A DNA stretch of 37,712 nt from Spirochaetes bacterium ADurb.Bin218 (GTDB taxonomy: Bacteria; Spirochaetota; UBA4802; UBA5550). Numbering within the stretch: the first letter of the stretch is position 1; every line of letters starts with the position of its first letter. The stretch lies in contig MWCI01000029.1 in NCBI GenBank assembly GCA_002069965.1, positions 1-37,712 of the forward strand, in the 5' to 3' direction. This document shows, one piece after another, positions 26,909 to 35,660 of the stretch. Made by a program: the position numbers and the translations under genes. A model generated the notes under the pieces. It was not told the DNA's origin. It made no database searches and was given only the letters and a program-made list of their open reading frames with translations.

Positions 26909-28578
26909 ACGCCATCCCAGTTGCTCGGACACTTTTGAGATGTCCTTTCTTTAAATATATCAGCCAGCTTCAAACTACATCTGGCAAATTTCTTTCTGGC
27001 ATCAACCCATTTCCCTGCATAGTAAAGCTCAAGACCATACTCAAAGGATTCAATATCTTTTTTAAGCTTTTCATCCATCTCTGTTGCCATAATAGGCCAA
27101 TAAATTTTCTGCGCACGGGTCTTACCCTTTACCATAACCCTATCTATCTCAAGAAAATATATTCCATGATCTGGAACATTTTCCTCTATATCCTGCTTAA
27201 CATATTCAGAGCATATTACAGGGGCCTTATAAATTCGAGTCAGGCCTTCAAGTCGTGATGCTGAGTTTACATTATCTCCTATAACTGTATTGGTCATTCT
27301 CACATAAGAACCAATTGTTCCATAGAATACATTCCCTCCATCAATGCCTACTCCTATCTCAAGAAGAACTGCCTTATAAACCTGTAATTCCTCTTTTGTA
27401 AGCTTTCCTTTCTCTTCCTCAACCTCTGCTTTAATCCTCTCCATCCTGAGACGAAGCAACTCTGCCACCTCATGAAGTTTATAAGCAGCCTTCACTGCCT
27501 GATAGGATTTGTTTTCATTGGAATCATCCAGTGCACCAAAAACAGCCAATAGGGCATCTCCAATAATTGAGCCTATAACTCCATCTAACTTAACTATTTC
27601 CCTTATGGCACGGTCATAATGCATGTTGAGCAATTTAATTATATCATTGCCGAGAGTCTCTGTAATGTATGTAAAGCTCTTTATATCTGAAAACAAAACA
27701 GTTAATTCCCTCTTTGTGCCCTCAAGCTTAACCTCAAGCTCATTGTAGGCCTTGCGAACCACGTCCTGATTTGCAAACTTCTGGAAAATATTTACAAGAT
27801 TGCCCACAGTATTTGCAAGAGAGTTAAAGGCCACTCCCATATATGTTACATCATCATTGGTAGCTCCCTCCAAATTGATCAAGGTGAGTTCCTTGCGTGC
27901 AATCATATTCATAATTGAATCAGTTATTACGTTAATATATTTTAGTATTCTTCGTAAAATCACTATGCCTATAATAGCAGTGAGCAGTGTTATAGCAATA
28001 ATTAGAGCACTTACCTGAGCAAAAATAAGCCTGGACTCTCTGAAGAACTCATTCTTTTCCTCTGCCCTTAGTATAAAGATATCCCACTTAGGATTGTATT
28101 TAAAAATGCCAAAATATTCTTCACCATTAAAGTAAAAATTAATATGGCCTTCCTTTCCTGCATCTGAATCACTCTCCAGATGTTGCGCCATTGCTTTAAG
28201 AGCGCTAATGTCATTAAAGGTATCGTATTTGCTGAACTTTGAGCTCTGGAAAAAGATCGCTCCATCTCTTTTAATGCCAAGAACAACTGCCTTTTCATTT
28301 TTTATATCATTGAGCCCCTTATCTTCAATACTTTTTATTGAATCTTCCAGCTTTCTGTCAAAGGCATAAATCTCGTACTGATTATTGCAAAAGCTATACA
28401 TGGATTTTAAATCCTTAATCAGTAATTGATTCATGAGGCGCAATAGCTCAGATCTATTAAGTATGAGATTTATATAATTTGAGGCAAAATTCGATATAAG
28501 TATGAAAAGGGTAAAGGCTAAAACAATCTTTGTTGTAACACGGAAAACCCGTGTATTATTGACCTTCCTTGCAAGCAT
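26887..28578 (-). CDS. Membrane class III nucleotide cyclase with substituted purine-specifying lysine
   Basis: 563 residues. TM1 (~17-39), a periplasmic domain (~50-180), TM2 (~186-208), a HAMP-like linker and a cyclase domain (~285-465) come in order. The metal aspartates are in FSDIKSFT (D298) and IIGDALLAVFG (D341). VNSASR holds the transition-state Asn438 and Arg442. The Lys four residues before the second Asp, which selects adenine in standard cyclases, is Ser337. A ~40-residue helical insert (RMERIKAEVEEEKGKLTKEE) also sits inside the domain. The C-terminal ~60 residues are TPR-like and end in WDGVWQMTTK. It heads the operon that continues with the coiled-coil protein, xthA and two exported proteins. 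Confidence 0.87.
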   Translation of the reverse strand: MLARKVNNTRVFRVTTKIVLAFTLFILISNFASNYINLILNRSELLRLMNQLLIKDLKSMYSFCNNQYEIYAFDRKLEDSIKSIEDKGLNDIKNEKAVVLGIKRDGAIFFQSSKFSKYDTFNDISALKAMAQHLESDSDAGKEGHINFYFNGEEYFGIFKYNPKWDIFILRAEEKNEFFRESRLIFAQVSALIIAITLLTAIIGIVILRRILKYINVITDSIMNMIARKELTLINLEGATNDDVTYMGVAFNSLANTVGNLVNIFQKFANQDVVRKAYNELEVKLEGTKRELTVLFSDIKSFTYITETLGNDIIKLLNMHYDRAIREIVKLDGVIGSIIGDALLAVFGALDDSNENKSYQAVKAAYKLHEVAELLRLRMERIKAEVEEEKGKLTKEELQVYKAVLLEIGVGIDGGNVFYGTIGSYVRMTNTVIGDNVNSASRLEGLTRIYKAPVICSEYVKQDIEENVPDHGIYFLEIDRVMVKGKTRAQKIYWPIMATEMDEKLKKDIESFEYGLELYYAGKWVDARKKFARCSLKLADIFKERTSQKCPSNWDGVWQMTTK

Positions 28579-28643
28579 AACCTATTACCCCTGCTTTTTA
28601 AATAATAGTTAAGTTAACAAAGAAAGCATAGAAAACTCAAGTG

Positions 28644-28682
28644 AAAAAAAAAATTTTTTTTTGATTTTATTTATATAAATAA
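28644..28682. promoter_or_regulatory. A10T9 tract and perfect 16-bp palindrome upstream of a cyclase operon
   Basis: Ten A's are followed by nine T's at 28644-28662, then a perfect 16-bp palindrome (TTATTTATATAAATAA) at 28667-28682. The A-tract should bend the DNA and could also fold as a terminator for the lipoprotein gene. The palindrome could be an operator for the cyclase operon starting at 28578. No gene is seen in the rest of 28579-28850. Confidence 0.45.
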
Positions 28683-28850
28683 GGGTAAACTCTGGAAAAT
28701 TACATTCAAAATGATGAATTTACCAGCTGTTGACTATAAATTAACCCAAAATAGATAAACTAATAAAGTAATAAGAAATTTTACCTTTTAAAAAGGTGAG
28801 ATTAAAAGCAGAAATAAAAATTATAAGGAGTAAAAAGATCCCTCAAGAAC

Positions 28851-29535
28851 TTATTGGCTATAAATAAGGCTACTGAGCCTATCTATATAGCTAAACTTAG
28901 CTTTTAAGTAGTAAAGGTCAGACCCTATATAAGATGTCGACTGTGAGTCCTGCAAAACATTATCTGACTCATCATAGACTATATATCCTGTTGCTCCTGG
29001 TAATTTTGTCCAGGTAAAGCCATCTTGTGTGGGAGTTATTTGTATTTCTCCAGACATATCACTCATAAGGATAGTTACATTCACCTCTTGGTCTGCTGTC
29101 AAAGAAATAGCCTCACTCTTACCATAATAAAGAATTTCATCAACTGTTTCTCCTGTTTGGACTTGATATATTGCCTCAGCTAAAACCAGAATTATTATGT
29201 TTTCACCTTCTGGAACTTCAAATTCAGTTGTTTCAATATATGGCTTTTCAGGGTCTTTAACTACAACTTCGCTTATATCAAGACTTCGCAAAGCTATTAA
29301 ACTATCATTCTTCCAGGCGACTAAATGGAGTTTTTTTTACCTGATTTGGATGATCTGCATAGGCTTCTTTTGTAAAAAGCATAAAGATTTTATCTATGAA
29401 AGATCTCTTTGGCATTTCTCTGGCAATTGGCATTCCAGATAGGTTTATATGAACTATTGCCCTGTCTTTTTCTTCATAACATCCATATAATAATAGTGCA
29501 ACTATAATCAATGGCATAATTTTTATAGACTTCAT
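28851..29535 (-). pseudogene. Lipoprotein gene interrupted by a one-base frameshift in an A8 tract
   Basis: The N-terminal part starts at ATG 29535 with a GGGGG site, a lipoprotein signal peptide and lipobox LLLYGC, so Cys near residue 19 would carry lipid. The frame stops at 29305. The C-terminal part (to 28851) lies in the next frame. Between them is a run of eight A's on the coding strand (29331-29338). Removing one A joins the two into one 227-residue protein with HPNQV-K-LHLVAWKNDSLIAL across the join. It is either a genuine phase-variable or slippage site, a dead gene or a sequencing error. The mature part is beta-rich, and no family is recognised. Confidence 0.75.
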
Positions 29536-29662
29536 GGCTTACCCCCAATGAATAAGGCTACTTTAAAAGTGTTTTTTAATCACCTACACCTTACATTAAA
29601 AATATCTGAATTCCCTTTGCCTTAAAATAAAAAAGGCAACAAAATTTATATAAAGAACATTT

Positions 29663-29705
29663 ATTTGTTGCAATATACTAAAAAAATATATATATTACAA
29701 CAAAT
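29663..29705 (+). promoter_or_regulatory. Promoter with a 15-bp dyad covering -35 and -10
   Basis: TTGCAA (29668-29673) and TATATT (29691-29696) have exactly 17 bases between them. Arms at 29663-29677 and 29691-29705 are complementary at 14 of 15 positions around ATTTGTTG, and they overlay both promoter boxes. This is the likely promoter and operator of the FecR-barrel-cyclase operon. The expected transcription start is near 29703, with an AAGGAG site at 29713. Confidence 0.65.
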
Positions 29706-29725
29706 TTTTCACAAGGAGCGTTAAA

Positions 29726-30463
29726 ATGAAGCATTTTTTTGTAGTCATATTTTTAAGCGGCTCTTTATTATGTGCAAGCAATTCCTTTGCTGAAATTGTT
29801 GTTACAAAGGTTGAAGGAACAGCCGCATATAGAGATGGCAATAAATGGTCCCCTTTAAAAGAAAAAATGAAACTGCCAGAAGGTGTAAAAATAAGCACAG
29901 GTGCAAATTCCTATGCAATTGTATCTCTAAACTCCCTTAACCACACAGTAAAAATTGAACCTCTTTCTATGCTTCAAATTTACAGTCAAGAAACAACAAA
30001 TAAGACAAATACCCATATTGGTTTAAAAAGAGGCCAAATAACTGCAAATGTCCCAAAAAATGAAAGCGTTAAAACTATTTTTAAGGTCTCAACTCCTGTT
30101 GCTACATCATCCGTTAGAGGTACGGAGGAGAGAATCACCTATGGAGAAAAGACTGGAATGATAGTTGAGGTATTAAGAGGTAGCATAGAGGCCACTAACA
30201 GGTTTGGGCGGAGCAATGTAATTAGTGGTAAACAAAAATTTATGCAAATATCAAATAGTGCCAATTCAAGAAATATTCTCTCAACTGTAAGATCTATCTC
30301 CATTGTTTCTGTAAATGGCCATGGCTTAACCTCTGAAGAAACAGCAACTTCTCAATACTCTGGAGGAGATCAAACAGGAAGCCCAGATGGAGATACAGGC
30401 ACACTTTTTGAAAATATTTCAAAGAATGCAACAGTTACTGTAAACCTTCAATGGCCATGGTGA
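29726..30463 (+). CDS. Exported FecR-domain protein
   Basis: 245 residues. A signal peptide (1-22, likely cut after SFA) leads to a periplasmic protein that is essentially one FecR domain. PEGVKISTGANSYAIVSLNS is the domain start, LKRGQITANVPK the repeat strand, and VSTPVATSSVRGTEERI the classic 'TPxAxxxVRGT' signature near residue 125. The ~45-residue tail is Gly/Ser/Thr-rich and ends in QWPW. AAGGAG precedes the ATG. It is first in an operon with a small exported protein, an outer-membrane barrel and a CHASE2 cyclase. In FecR family systems such proteins relay a cell-surface signal; the partner here may be the cyclase. Confidence 0.88.
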   Translation: MKHFFVVIFLSGSLLCASNSFAEIVVTKVEGTAAYRDGNKWSPLKEKMKLPEGVKISTGANSYAIVSLNSLNHTVKIEPLSMLQIYSQETTNKTNTHIGLKRGQITANVPKNESVKTIFKVSTPVATSSVRGTEERITYGEKTGMIVEVLRGSIEATNRFGRSNVISGKQKFMQISNSANSRNILSTVRSISIVSVNGHGLTSEETATSQYSGGDQTGSPDGDTGTLFENISKNATVTVNLQWPW

Positions 30464-30474
30464 AGGAGAAAAAT

Positions 30475-30906
30475 ATGCTAAAAAAAATTATACTATCCAT
30501 AACGTTATTTCTATTACCACTACTGGCACTTGCTCAAAACACAGAAGAAATTGAGTGGATAAATAAACTGGATACAAAAGCAATTGCAACTTTTGGTGAT
30601 GCAAAGAGACTCTTTTATTCAACATTTCCAGACCTATCTAAACAACAGAGCAACACAATTAAATTATTAAATCAATACAAAGATGATGCACCTCTCAAGA
30701 GAGGTATGATTGCAGCAATAATAGCCAGAGAGCTAAATCTTAAGGGAAGCCTTTTTTATATGCTTACAGGATTGGAGAGATATGCCTGCAGAGCCTGTAT
30801 TGCAGAGGGGATAATGTCTGCAAACTCTTCAGAAAACGATTTAATAAGCGGGCCAGAGCTCCTTGATATTATGATTCAGGCAAAAATTGCAAAAGAGGGG
30901 AACTAA
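30475..30906 (+). CDS. Small exported protein of unknown function in the FecR-cyclase operon
   Basis: 143 residues from ATG 30475, preceded by GAAGGAG; the frame opens earlier at 30451, inside fecR, but that start has no ribosome site. A signal peptide (~1-20) ends before QNTEE. The mature protein is helical, with a pair of cysteines in YACRACIAEG near residue 100 that could form a disulfide or bind metal. No family is recognised. The stop overlaps the next gene's start (TAATG), so it is translationally coupled to the barrel gene. Confidence 0.7.
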   Translation: MLKKIILSITLFLLPLLALAQNTEEIEWINKLDTKAIATFGDAKRLFYSTFPDLSKQQSNTIKLLNQYKDDAPLKRGMIAAIIARELNLKGSLFYMLTGLERYACRACIAEGIMSANSSENDLISGPELLDIMIQAKIAKEGN

Positions 30907-32275
30907 TGATGAAAAAATTTTTCAAGTTGTTCATAGCCTTTTTTATTCTACTTTCCCTTTATGGATATGGCGAGAGCTCTACAAGAGATGAGGATCGCTT
31001 TTTCCCATCAGAAAATATTGATAAAGATATGGAATCCTTTTCTGCTGCTGATTCCTTTTCCACAAAGGGGATTCAGTATGGTCTAATTTTAAATCCTCTC
31101 TATCTTTATGAGGACAATGACAGAGGAAAATTAGGCTCATATATAATAAATGCAAGGTTATGGGGGAAAGTATACCTCTGGGATAATGCATTTTTATATT
31201 TAAGGGTAAAAAACTCATACCTTGGCACAACTGTTACAGAGGGAGCTTATAGCTCTGTTGAATCTGATAATGTTATAGATTTAGATTTATCTTATATCTC
31301 CTCTAATTTTAACAATGGCGCAATTGTAATTTCTGCTGGAAGAAAGTTTTATTCAATTGGAACAGGGCTTGTCTTAAATGGACGAGGTGATGGAGGAGAG
31401 ATTTCTCTTTCTACTTCAATTTTTACAATCAACATTCTTGGACTATACACAGGGCTTTTACTCAAGGACAATAACCCCTATGGTTTAAGCGATAGAGATA
31501 TAGCTGACGGAGCAAAAAGAACCTTTGCTGGAGCAACAGTTTCTGCAGATTTTTGGAATCAAAAATTATATATATTTGGCCTTGCTCAAATAGACAATGG
31601 CAAAGAAGATGAAACTTCAAAATCAAAATACAACTCTCAATACTATGGGATTGGCATTGAGGGAGTTTTAAAAGATCTCTCTTATTTTGCTGAGTTCATT
31701 ACAGAGCAAGGCAAAAGCTATATATCTGGAAGTGATGAAAAATCTTCAATCAAATCCTTTGGCTTTAACAGTGGAATTGATTACTTTTTTTCACTACCAT
31801 TAAATCCAGCAATAATACTCCAATATTCATATGGATCTGGAGACAAAGACAGATCCTCTGTAAAATCACCAACACAAATTGCAGGATCAACAGGAGATGC
31901 ACTGGCTTTATATACTTTGGAACATTTTCTGGAGGATATGCTCTAAAGCCATACTTAAGCAATATCCATGTGTTTAAAACAGGCTTTTCTTTTACTCCCT
32001 TTTCATGGGCAGATGCTTTTTACCTAAAAAAAATGTCTCTTAGTGCTAAATATCTCTATTATCTAAAAGATAAAAAAGAAGCCCCGATTGGACAGGGAGA
32101 AGCAAACCTTCCTCAATCTTTTATTGGGCAGGGAATAGACATTTCTTTAAGATGGCAAATCTTTTATGACCTATCAGCATATATAAATTATGGTCTATTT
32201 ATACCAGGTGATGCCTATGATTCAACCGAAGGGAATCGCAACTTTATAATGTGTGGAGCAAATTTTAGCCTTTAA
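30906..32275 (+). pseudogene. Outer-membrane beta-barrel protein (alginate-export-like) with a one-base frameshift
   Basis: A signal peptide and a barrel-type protein run from 30906 to a stop at 31946, and the frame then resumes to 32275. Adding one base near 31905-31912 (the TTT of GGCTTTATAT is the simplest place) gives a continuous 456-residue barrel reading GDALA-FIYFGTFSGGYAL-KPYLSNIHVFKTGFSF. GYALKPYLSNIH is the end block of this family as I recall it. Barrel strands such as RKFYSIGTGLVLNGRGDGGEI are visible. It may be a real decay event, a programmed shift or an assembly error. It lies between the small exported protein and the CHASE2 cyclase gene. Confidence 0.8.
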
Positions 32276-32329
32276 AAATCAAATTGCTGCTTTAGCAAAT
32301 GTGAAAAATAAACTTTAGCGAGAGGGAAG

Positions 32330-34954
32330 ATGAAGTTTAATCTTAAAAAAAAAGTTGAAGCGATAAATGTATTTTTCCAAAAAAATAAGCAATCTGGTTT
32401 AATTATTGGATTTATTGCCTTCTTATTTCTTCTCCCTCTTAGCTTTACAGATTTCTATGAGACCTTTGAGCTAAAGTTATACGATCTCAGATTTTCGCTC
32501 AAACCTTCAATATCTGAATGGGATAAACTCTATTTTGTAGATATTGATGAAAATAGCATAAGCAGCCTTGGTCAATTTCCATGGACAAGGGATATTTATG
32601 CTGAGGGTCTTTCTACTTTAAAAAACGTAGAGATTTCTCAAATTGCCTTTGATATAATGTTTCCAGAAAACTCCCCATCTCAGGTTGATACATCCACATT
32701 GCAGCTTCTAAAAGAAAAAATTGCAAGGAGAAAACTACCCTCCACTGAAGAGCTGGAATCTGTAATAAAAAATAACGACGATCTCTTTGCAAAAGCTATA
32801 AAAAACCATGGCAGGGTAATTCTATCCTACACCTTCACAGGAGAGCCCTTAACTGTTGATGCCATTGAAAGACAAAAAACAAAAAAATTCATAGAAGCAG
32901 CAAAGCGATTCACTGAATTATCTTCAATTCCAGTTCCTCAAGGTAAAGAAAAGCAATTTGAATCTCTCCAAAGCAATGATGCAACAGCAATAGTTTATCC
33001 TATTCCTGAGTTGATGAATGCTGCAAAATCCTTTGGTTTTGTAAACAGATTCACTGATATAGATGGCACTGTCCGAAGGGTTAAACTCCTGCAGGTATAT
33101 AATGGAAGAATTTACTTTAACCTTTCATTGATGATGTTAATTGATGCCTGCAATGTTACACTCAATGACATAGAAGTAAATCCAGGAAAGAATATCATAC
33201 TTAAAAATGCCTTTAATCCAATGACTCAAACAAAAAAAGATATTGTTATACCAATTGACAAAGGAGGAATGATCTATGTTAACTGGGCTGGCCCTGGGCC
33301 AAGGGAAAAATCCTTTCACCTCTTCCCTTTTATGGGACTTCTTGAGTATCCTAAGTTTGCCTCTTCGGTCCACGATTTTTTTGATTCAGCTCTTGGAATT
33401 GAAGGTATTACAAAGAGGATGGAGATTGAACAGCAACTTGCTTTTCTTAAAGAAAAATACCTCTCTGCCAAAAATGATGAAGAAAGAAAAAATATATCGA
33501 AAGAGCTTATATCAAAAAACTCTCAGCTACGAAATGAATATCTGAAAGCTCTCGAATTGCTTAAAGAGGAAAAGAAAAAGCTGGAAGAAAAGGCAAAATC
33601 TGACCCCAATAACCTCCAAAAGGAAATCGAAAGTATTGATAATGACATAAAGGCTGTGGAGCTTGTATTAAATACTGAATCCCTTAAAGATAAAATTGGA
33701 ATAATTGGACTCACTGCAACAGGAACTCACGATATTGCATCAATCCCTCTTCATAACGAATATCCTGGTGTTGGAACATATCACAATACAATAAACACAA
33801 TCATAAATAACGAATACATCAAAAGAGTGTCCACAGCTTTTTCAATCTTTATGATTTTTATCATAGCCCTTATCTCCGGGTTTATAATTCAAAAGCTTGA
33901 CTCTCGAAAATCTCTCACTGTGGCTACTTCTGGCTTTATTTTGCTTAATATTATCTGCTTTTATTTATTTTCATTTCACAATGTATGGATTGAACAACTA
34001 GGGCTGAATCTTGCTTTTATTGTCCCTGCAACTTTCATTATATCAATAAAACTCATAAACGAAGAAAGCCAAAAAAGATTCATAAAAGGTGCCTTCTCCA
34101 GATACCTGGCTCCTGATGTTATTGAACAGATAGTTGCTCATCCAGAGACTCTGGAGCTTGGTGGAGAAGAGCGAATAATTACAATTTTCTTTTCTGATGT
34201 AGCGGGATTTTCAACCATTTCAGAAAAGCTCACGCCTCCAGAGCTTGTGTCTTTGCTAAATGAATATCTATCAGAAATGACAGACATTATAATTTCCCAT
34301 GGAGGAACTGTTGATAAATATGAGGGAGATGCGATCATGGCTTTTTACGGTGCACCTCAACCCTATGTCGACCATGAATTACGAGCTTGCCTTGCTGCAA
34401 TTGACATGAAAAGAAGACTGAGAGAATTACAGGAACACTGGAAAGCTATGGGGCAATATGCACTTTCTGCGCGAATGGGTATGAATACAGGAAAAGCAGT
34501 TGTAGGCAACATGGGTTCCAGACTCAGAATGGACTACACAGCAATGGGAGATTCTGTTAACCTTGCCTCAAGGCTTGAAGGGGCAAATAAGTTTTATGGA
34601 ACATCAGCAATGATAAGTGAAAACACATACAGAGGAGCAAAAGATCATATTGAAGCACGAAAGCTTGATATAATAAAAGTTGTAGGCAAGTCTGAGCCTG
34701 TTGCAATTTATGAACTGCTCGGTAAAAAAGGAACTTTGCCTCAATATGTGTATGACTGCCTTGAACATTACAATAAAGGACTTGAATTCTTTCAAGAGCG
34801 CCAATGGAAAAAGGCACACAGTGCCTTTACTGAAGCACTGAAAATTTTACCTGATGATGGTCCATCAAAAACATATATTGCAAGATGTGAAGAATTTATG
34901 AAAAAACCACCTTCCAAGAAATGGGATGGAGTTTATACATTAACATCTAAATAA
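32330..34954 (+). CDS. CHASE2 adenylate cyclase
   Basis: 874 residues with GAGGGAAG before the ATG. TM1 (~24-40) leads into a CHASE2 extracellular sensor (~42-495). The CHASE2 domain is interrupted by a ~90-residue coiled coil (~365-450) before its last block (IGIIGLTATGTHDI). Three membrane helices follow (~502-520, 531-548, 558-574). The cyclase domain (~615-800) has metal aspartates D623 (FFSDVAGFST) and D667 (KYEGDAIMAFYG), the adenine-specifying K663 and NLASR. A TPR-like tail (~815-865) ends WDGVYTLTSK. It probably makes cAMP in response to a periplasmic signal, with the FecR protein and barrel of its operon as partners. Its last eight codons and stop lie inside the first tandem repeat unit. 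Confidence 0.93.
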   Translation: MKFNLKKKVEAINVFFQKNKQSGLIIGFIAFLFLLPLSFTDFYETFELKLYDLRFSLKPSISEWDKLYFVDIDENSISSLGQFPWTRDIYAEGLSTLKNVEISQIAFDIMFPENSPSQVDTSTLQLLKEKIARRKLPSTEELESVIKNNDDLFAKAIKNHGRVILSYTFTGEPLTVDAIERQKTKKFIEAAKRFTELSSIPVPQGKEKQFESLQSNDATAIVYPIPELMNAAKSFGFVNRFTDIDGTVRRVKLLQVYNGRIYFNLSLMMLIDACNVTLNDIEVNPGKNIILKNAFNPMTQTKKDIVIPIDKGGMIYVNWAGPGPREKSFHLFPFMGLLEYPKFASSVHDFFDSALGIEGITKRMEIEQQLAFLKEKYLSAKNDEERKNISKELISKNSQLRNEYLKALELLKEEKKKLEEKAKSDPNNLQKEIESIDNDIKAVELVLNTESLKDKIGIIGLTATGTHDIASIPLHNEYPGVGTYHNTINTIINNEYIKRVSTAFSIFMIFIIALISGFIIQKLDSRKSLTVATSGFILLNIICFYLFSFHNVWIEQLGLNLAFIVPATFIISIKLINEESQKRFIKGAFSRYLAPDVIEQIVAHPETLELGGEERIITIFFSDVAGFSTISEKLTPPELVSLLNEYLSEMTDIIISHGGTVDKYEGDAIMAFYGAPQPYVDHELRACLAAIDMKRRLRELQEHWKAMGQYALSARMGMNTGKAVVGNMGSRLRMDYTAMGDSVNLASRLEGANKFYGTSAMISENTYRGAKDHIEARKLDIIKVVGKSEPVAIYELLGKKGTLPQYVYDCLEHYNKGLEFFQERQWKKAHSAFTEALKILPDDGPSKTYIARCEEFMKKPPSKKWDGVYTLTSK

Positions 34955-35130
34955 ACTTTTTTTGTTCATATACAGATAACTCTGTATATGGGTAGTGAGT
35001 TTATACATTAACATCTAAACAAACTTTTTTGTTCATATACAGATAACTCTGTATATAGGTAGTGAGTTTATACATTAACATCTAAACAAACTTTTTTGTT
35101 CATATACAGATAACTCTGTATATAGGTAGT
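34931..35130. repeat. Three tandem ~67-bp repeats starting inside the cyclase stop region
   Basis: Units begin at 34931 (68 bp), 34999 (67 bp) and 35066 (65 bp, incomplete end). Each contains GTTTATACATTAACATCTAA, then AACAAA...TTTGTT as a short hairpin and CATATACAG - ATAACT - CTGTATAT as a second, near-perfect 9-bp hairpin. Unit 1 includes the coding end (VYTLTSK, stop). The copies differ at only a few bases, so the expansion looks recent. Units are not in-frame multiples of three, and the stop codon comes first. Confidence 0.9.
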
Positions 35131-35660
35131 GTTCATAATTTCATGTCATTTTCATTATCCTTTTAACTTTAGCAATTATTTTATCTGTAATTTCACTAAT
35201 TGTTCCTGGTGATATGTTTATTCCATACAGCTCTGTTATATGTGATGAAATATCCTTATAAGTCATCCCTGAAGTTATACATAGATAAAATTTTACCCTC
35301 TATTTCATCACTTAAGGTTGTTTGATGTTTTTTTACTAGTTGAGGCTCAAATTCACCATTTCTTTCTCTTGGAATGTTTAATTCAAAAGTACCTGATGAA
35401 CTTTTCATGGTCTTCTTATTATAACCATTACGACGGTTTGGCTTATCTTGGAAATCCTCAGAATTTAGATGCATACTTATTTCTGCTTCAAGTGCTGTTT
35501 CCACTAAAAATTTTATCAAGGGAGTTAATATTCCATCTTTACCTGTTAATTTCTTCCCTGAGCAATTCTTCCACTGCTTCTTCAAAATTAAATCATTTGT
35601 CCATGTCAAAGTTCCTCCTGATTTATTATTTATTATAGCACCTTGACAGGGAATTAAACA
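35130..35660 (-). mobile_element. Internally deleted IS256-family insertion sequence remnant
   Basis: Imperfect terminal inverted repeats TGACATGAAATTATGAACA (minus, 35130-35148) and TGACAGGGAATTAAACA (plus, 35644-35660) match at about 14 positions. Between them is a broken IS256-type transposase start (see next entry). Intact members are about 1.3 kb, so about 0.8 kb is missing. It joins the tandem repeats on the left and a broken gene on the right. Confidence 0.7.
35141..35609 (-). pseudogene. IS256-family transposase fragment with three frameshifts
   Basis: Minus-strand translation gives LTGKDGILTPLIK, LEAEISMHL, NRRNGYNKKTMKSSSGTFELNIPRERNGEFEPQLVKKHQTTLSDEIEGKILSMY, then in the next frame GMTYKDISSHITELYGINISPGTISEITDKIIAKVK. 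This is a good IS256 N-terminal half. A one-base loss near 35580 and a compensating gain near 35550 garble EEAVEELLRE, and another shift sits after ILSMY near 35265. The catalytic C-terminal two thirds are absent, ending at TGA 35141-35143. It cannot make a transposase. Confidence 0.85.

Noticed and set aside
26770-27258. 162-residue plus-strand frame
   Set aside because: It lies opposite two well-supported minus-strand genes (the coiled-coil protein and the cyclase end) and has no recognisable features.
34931-35130. Tandem 67-bp repeats as a CRISPR array
   Set aside because: Units are adjacent with no variable spacers, are 65-68 bp long and contain part of a coding gene.
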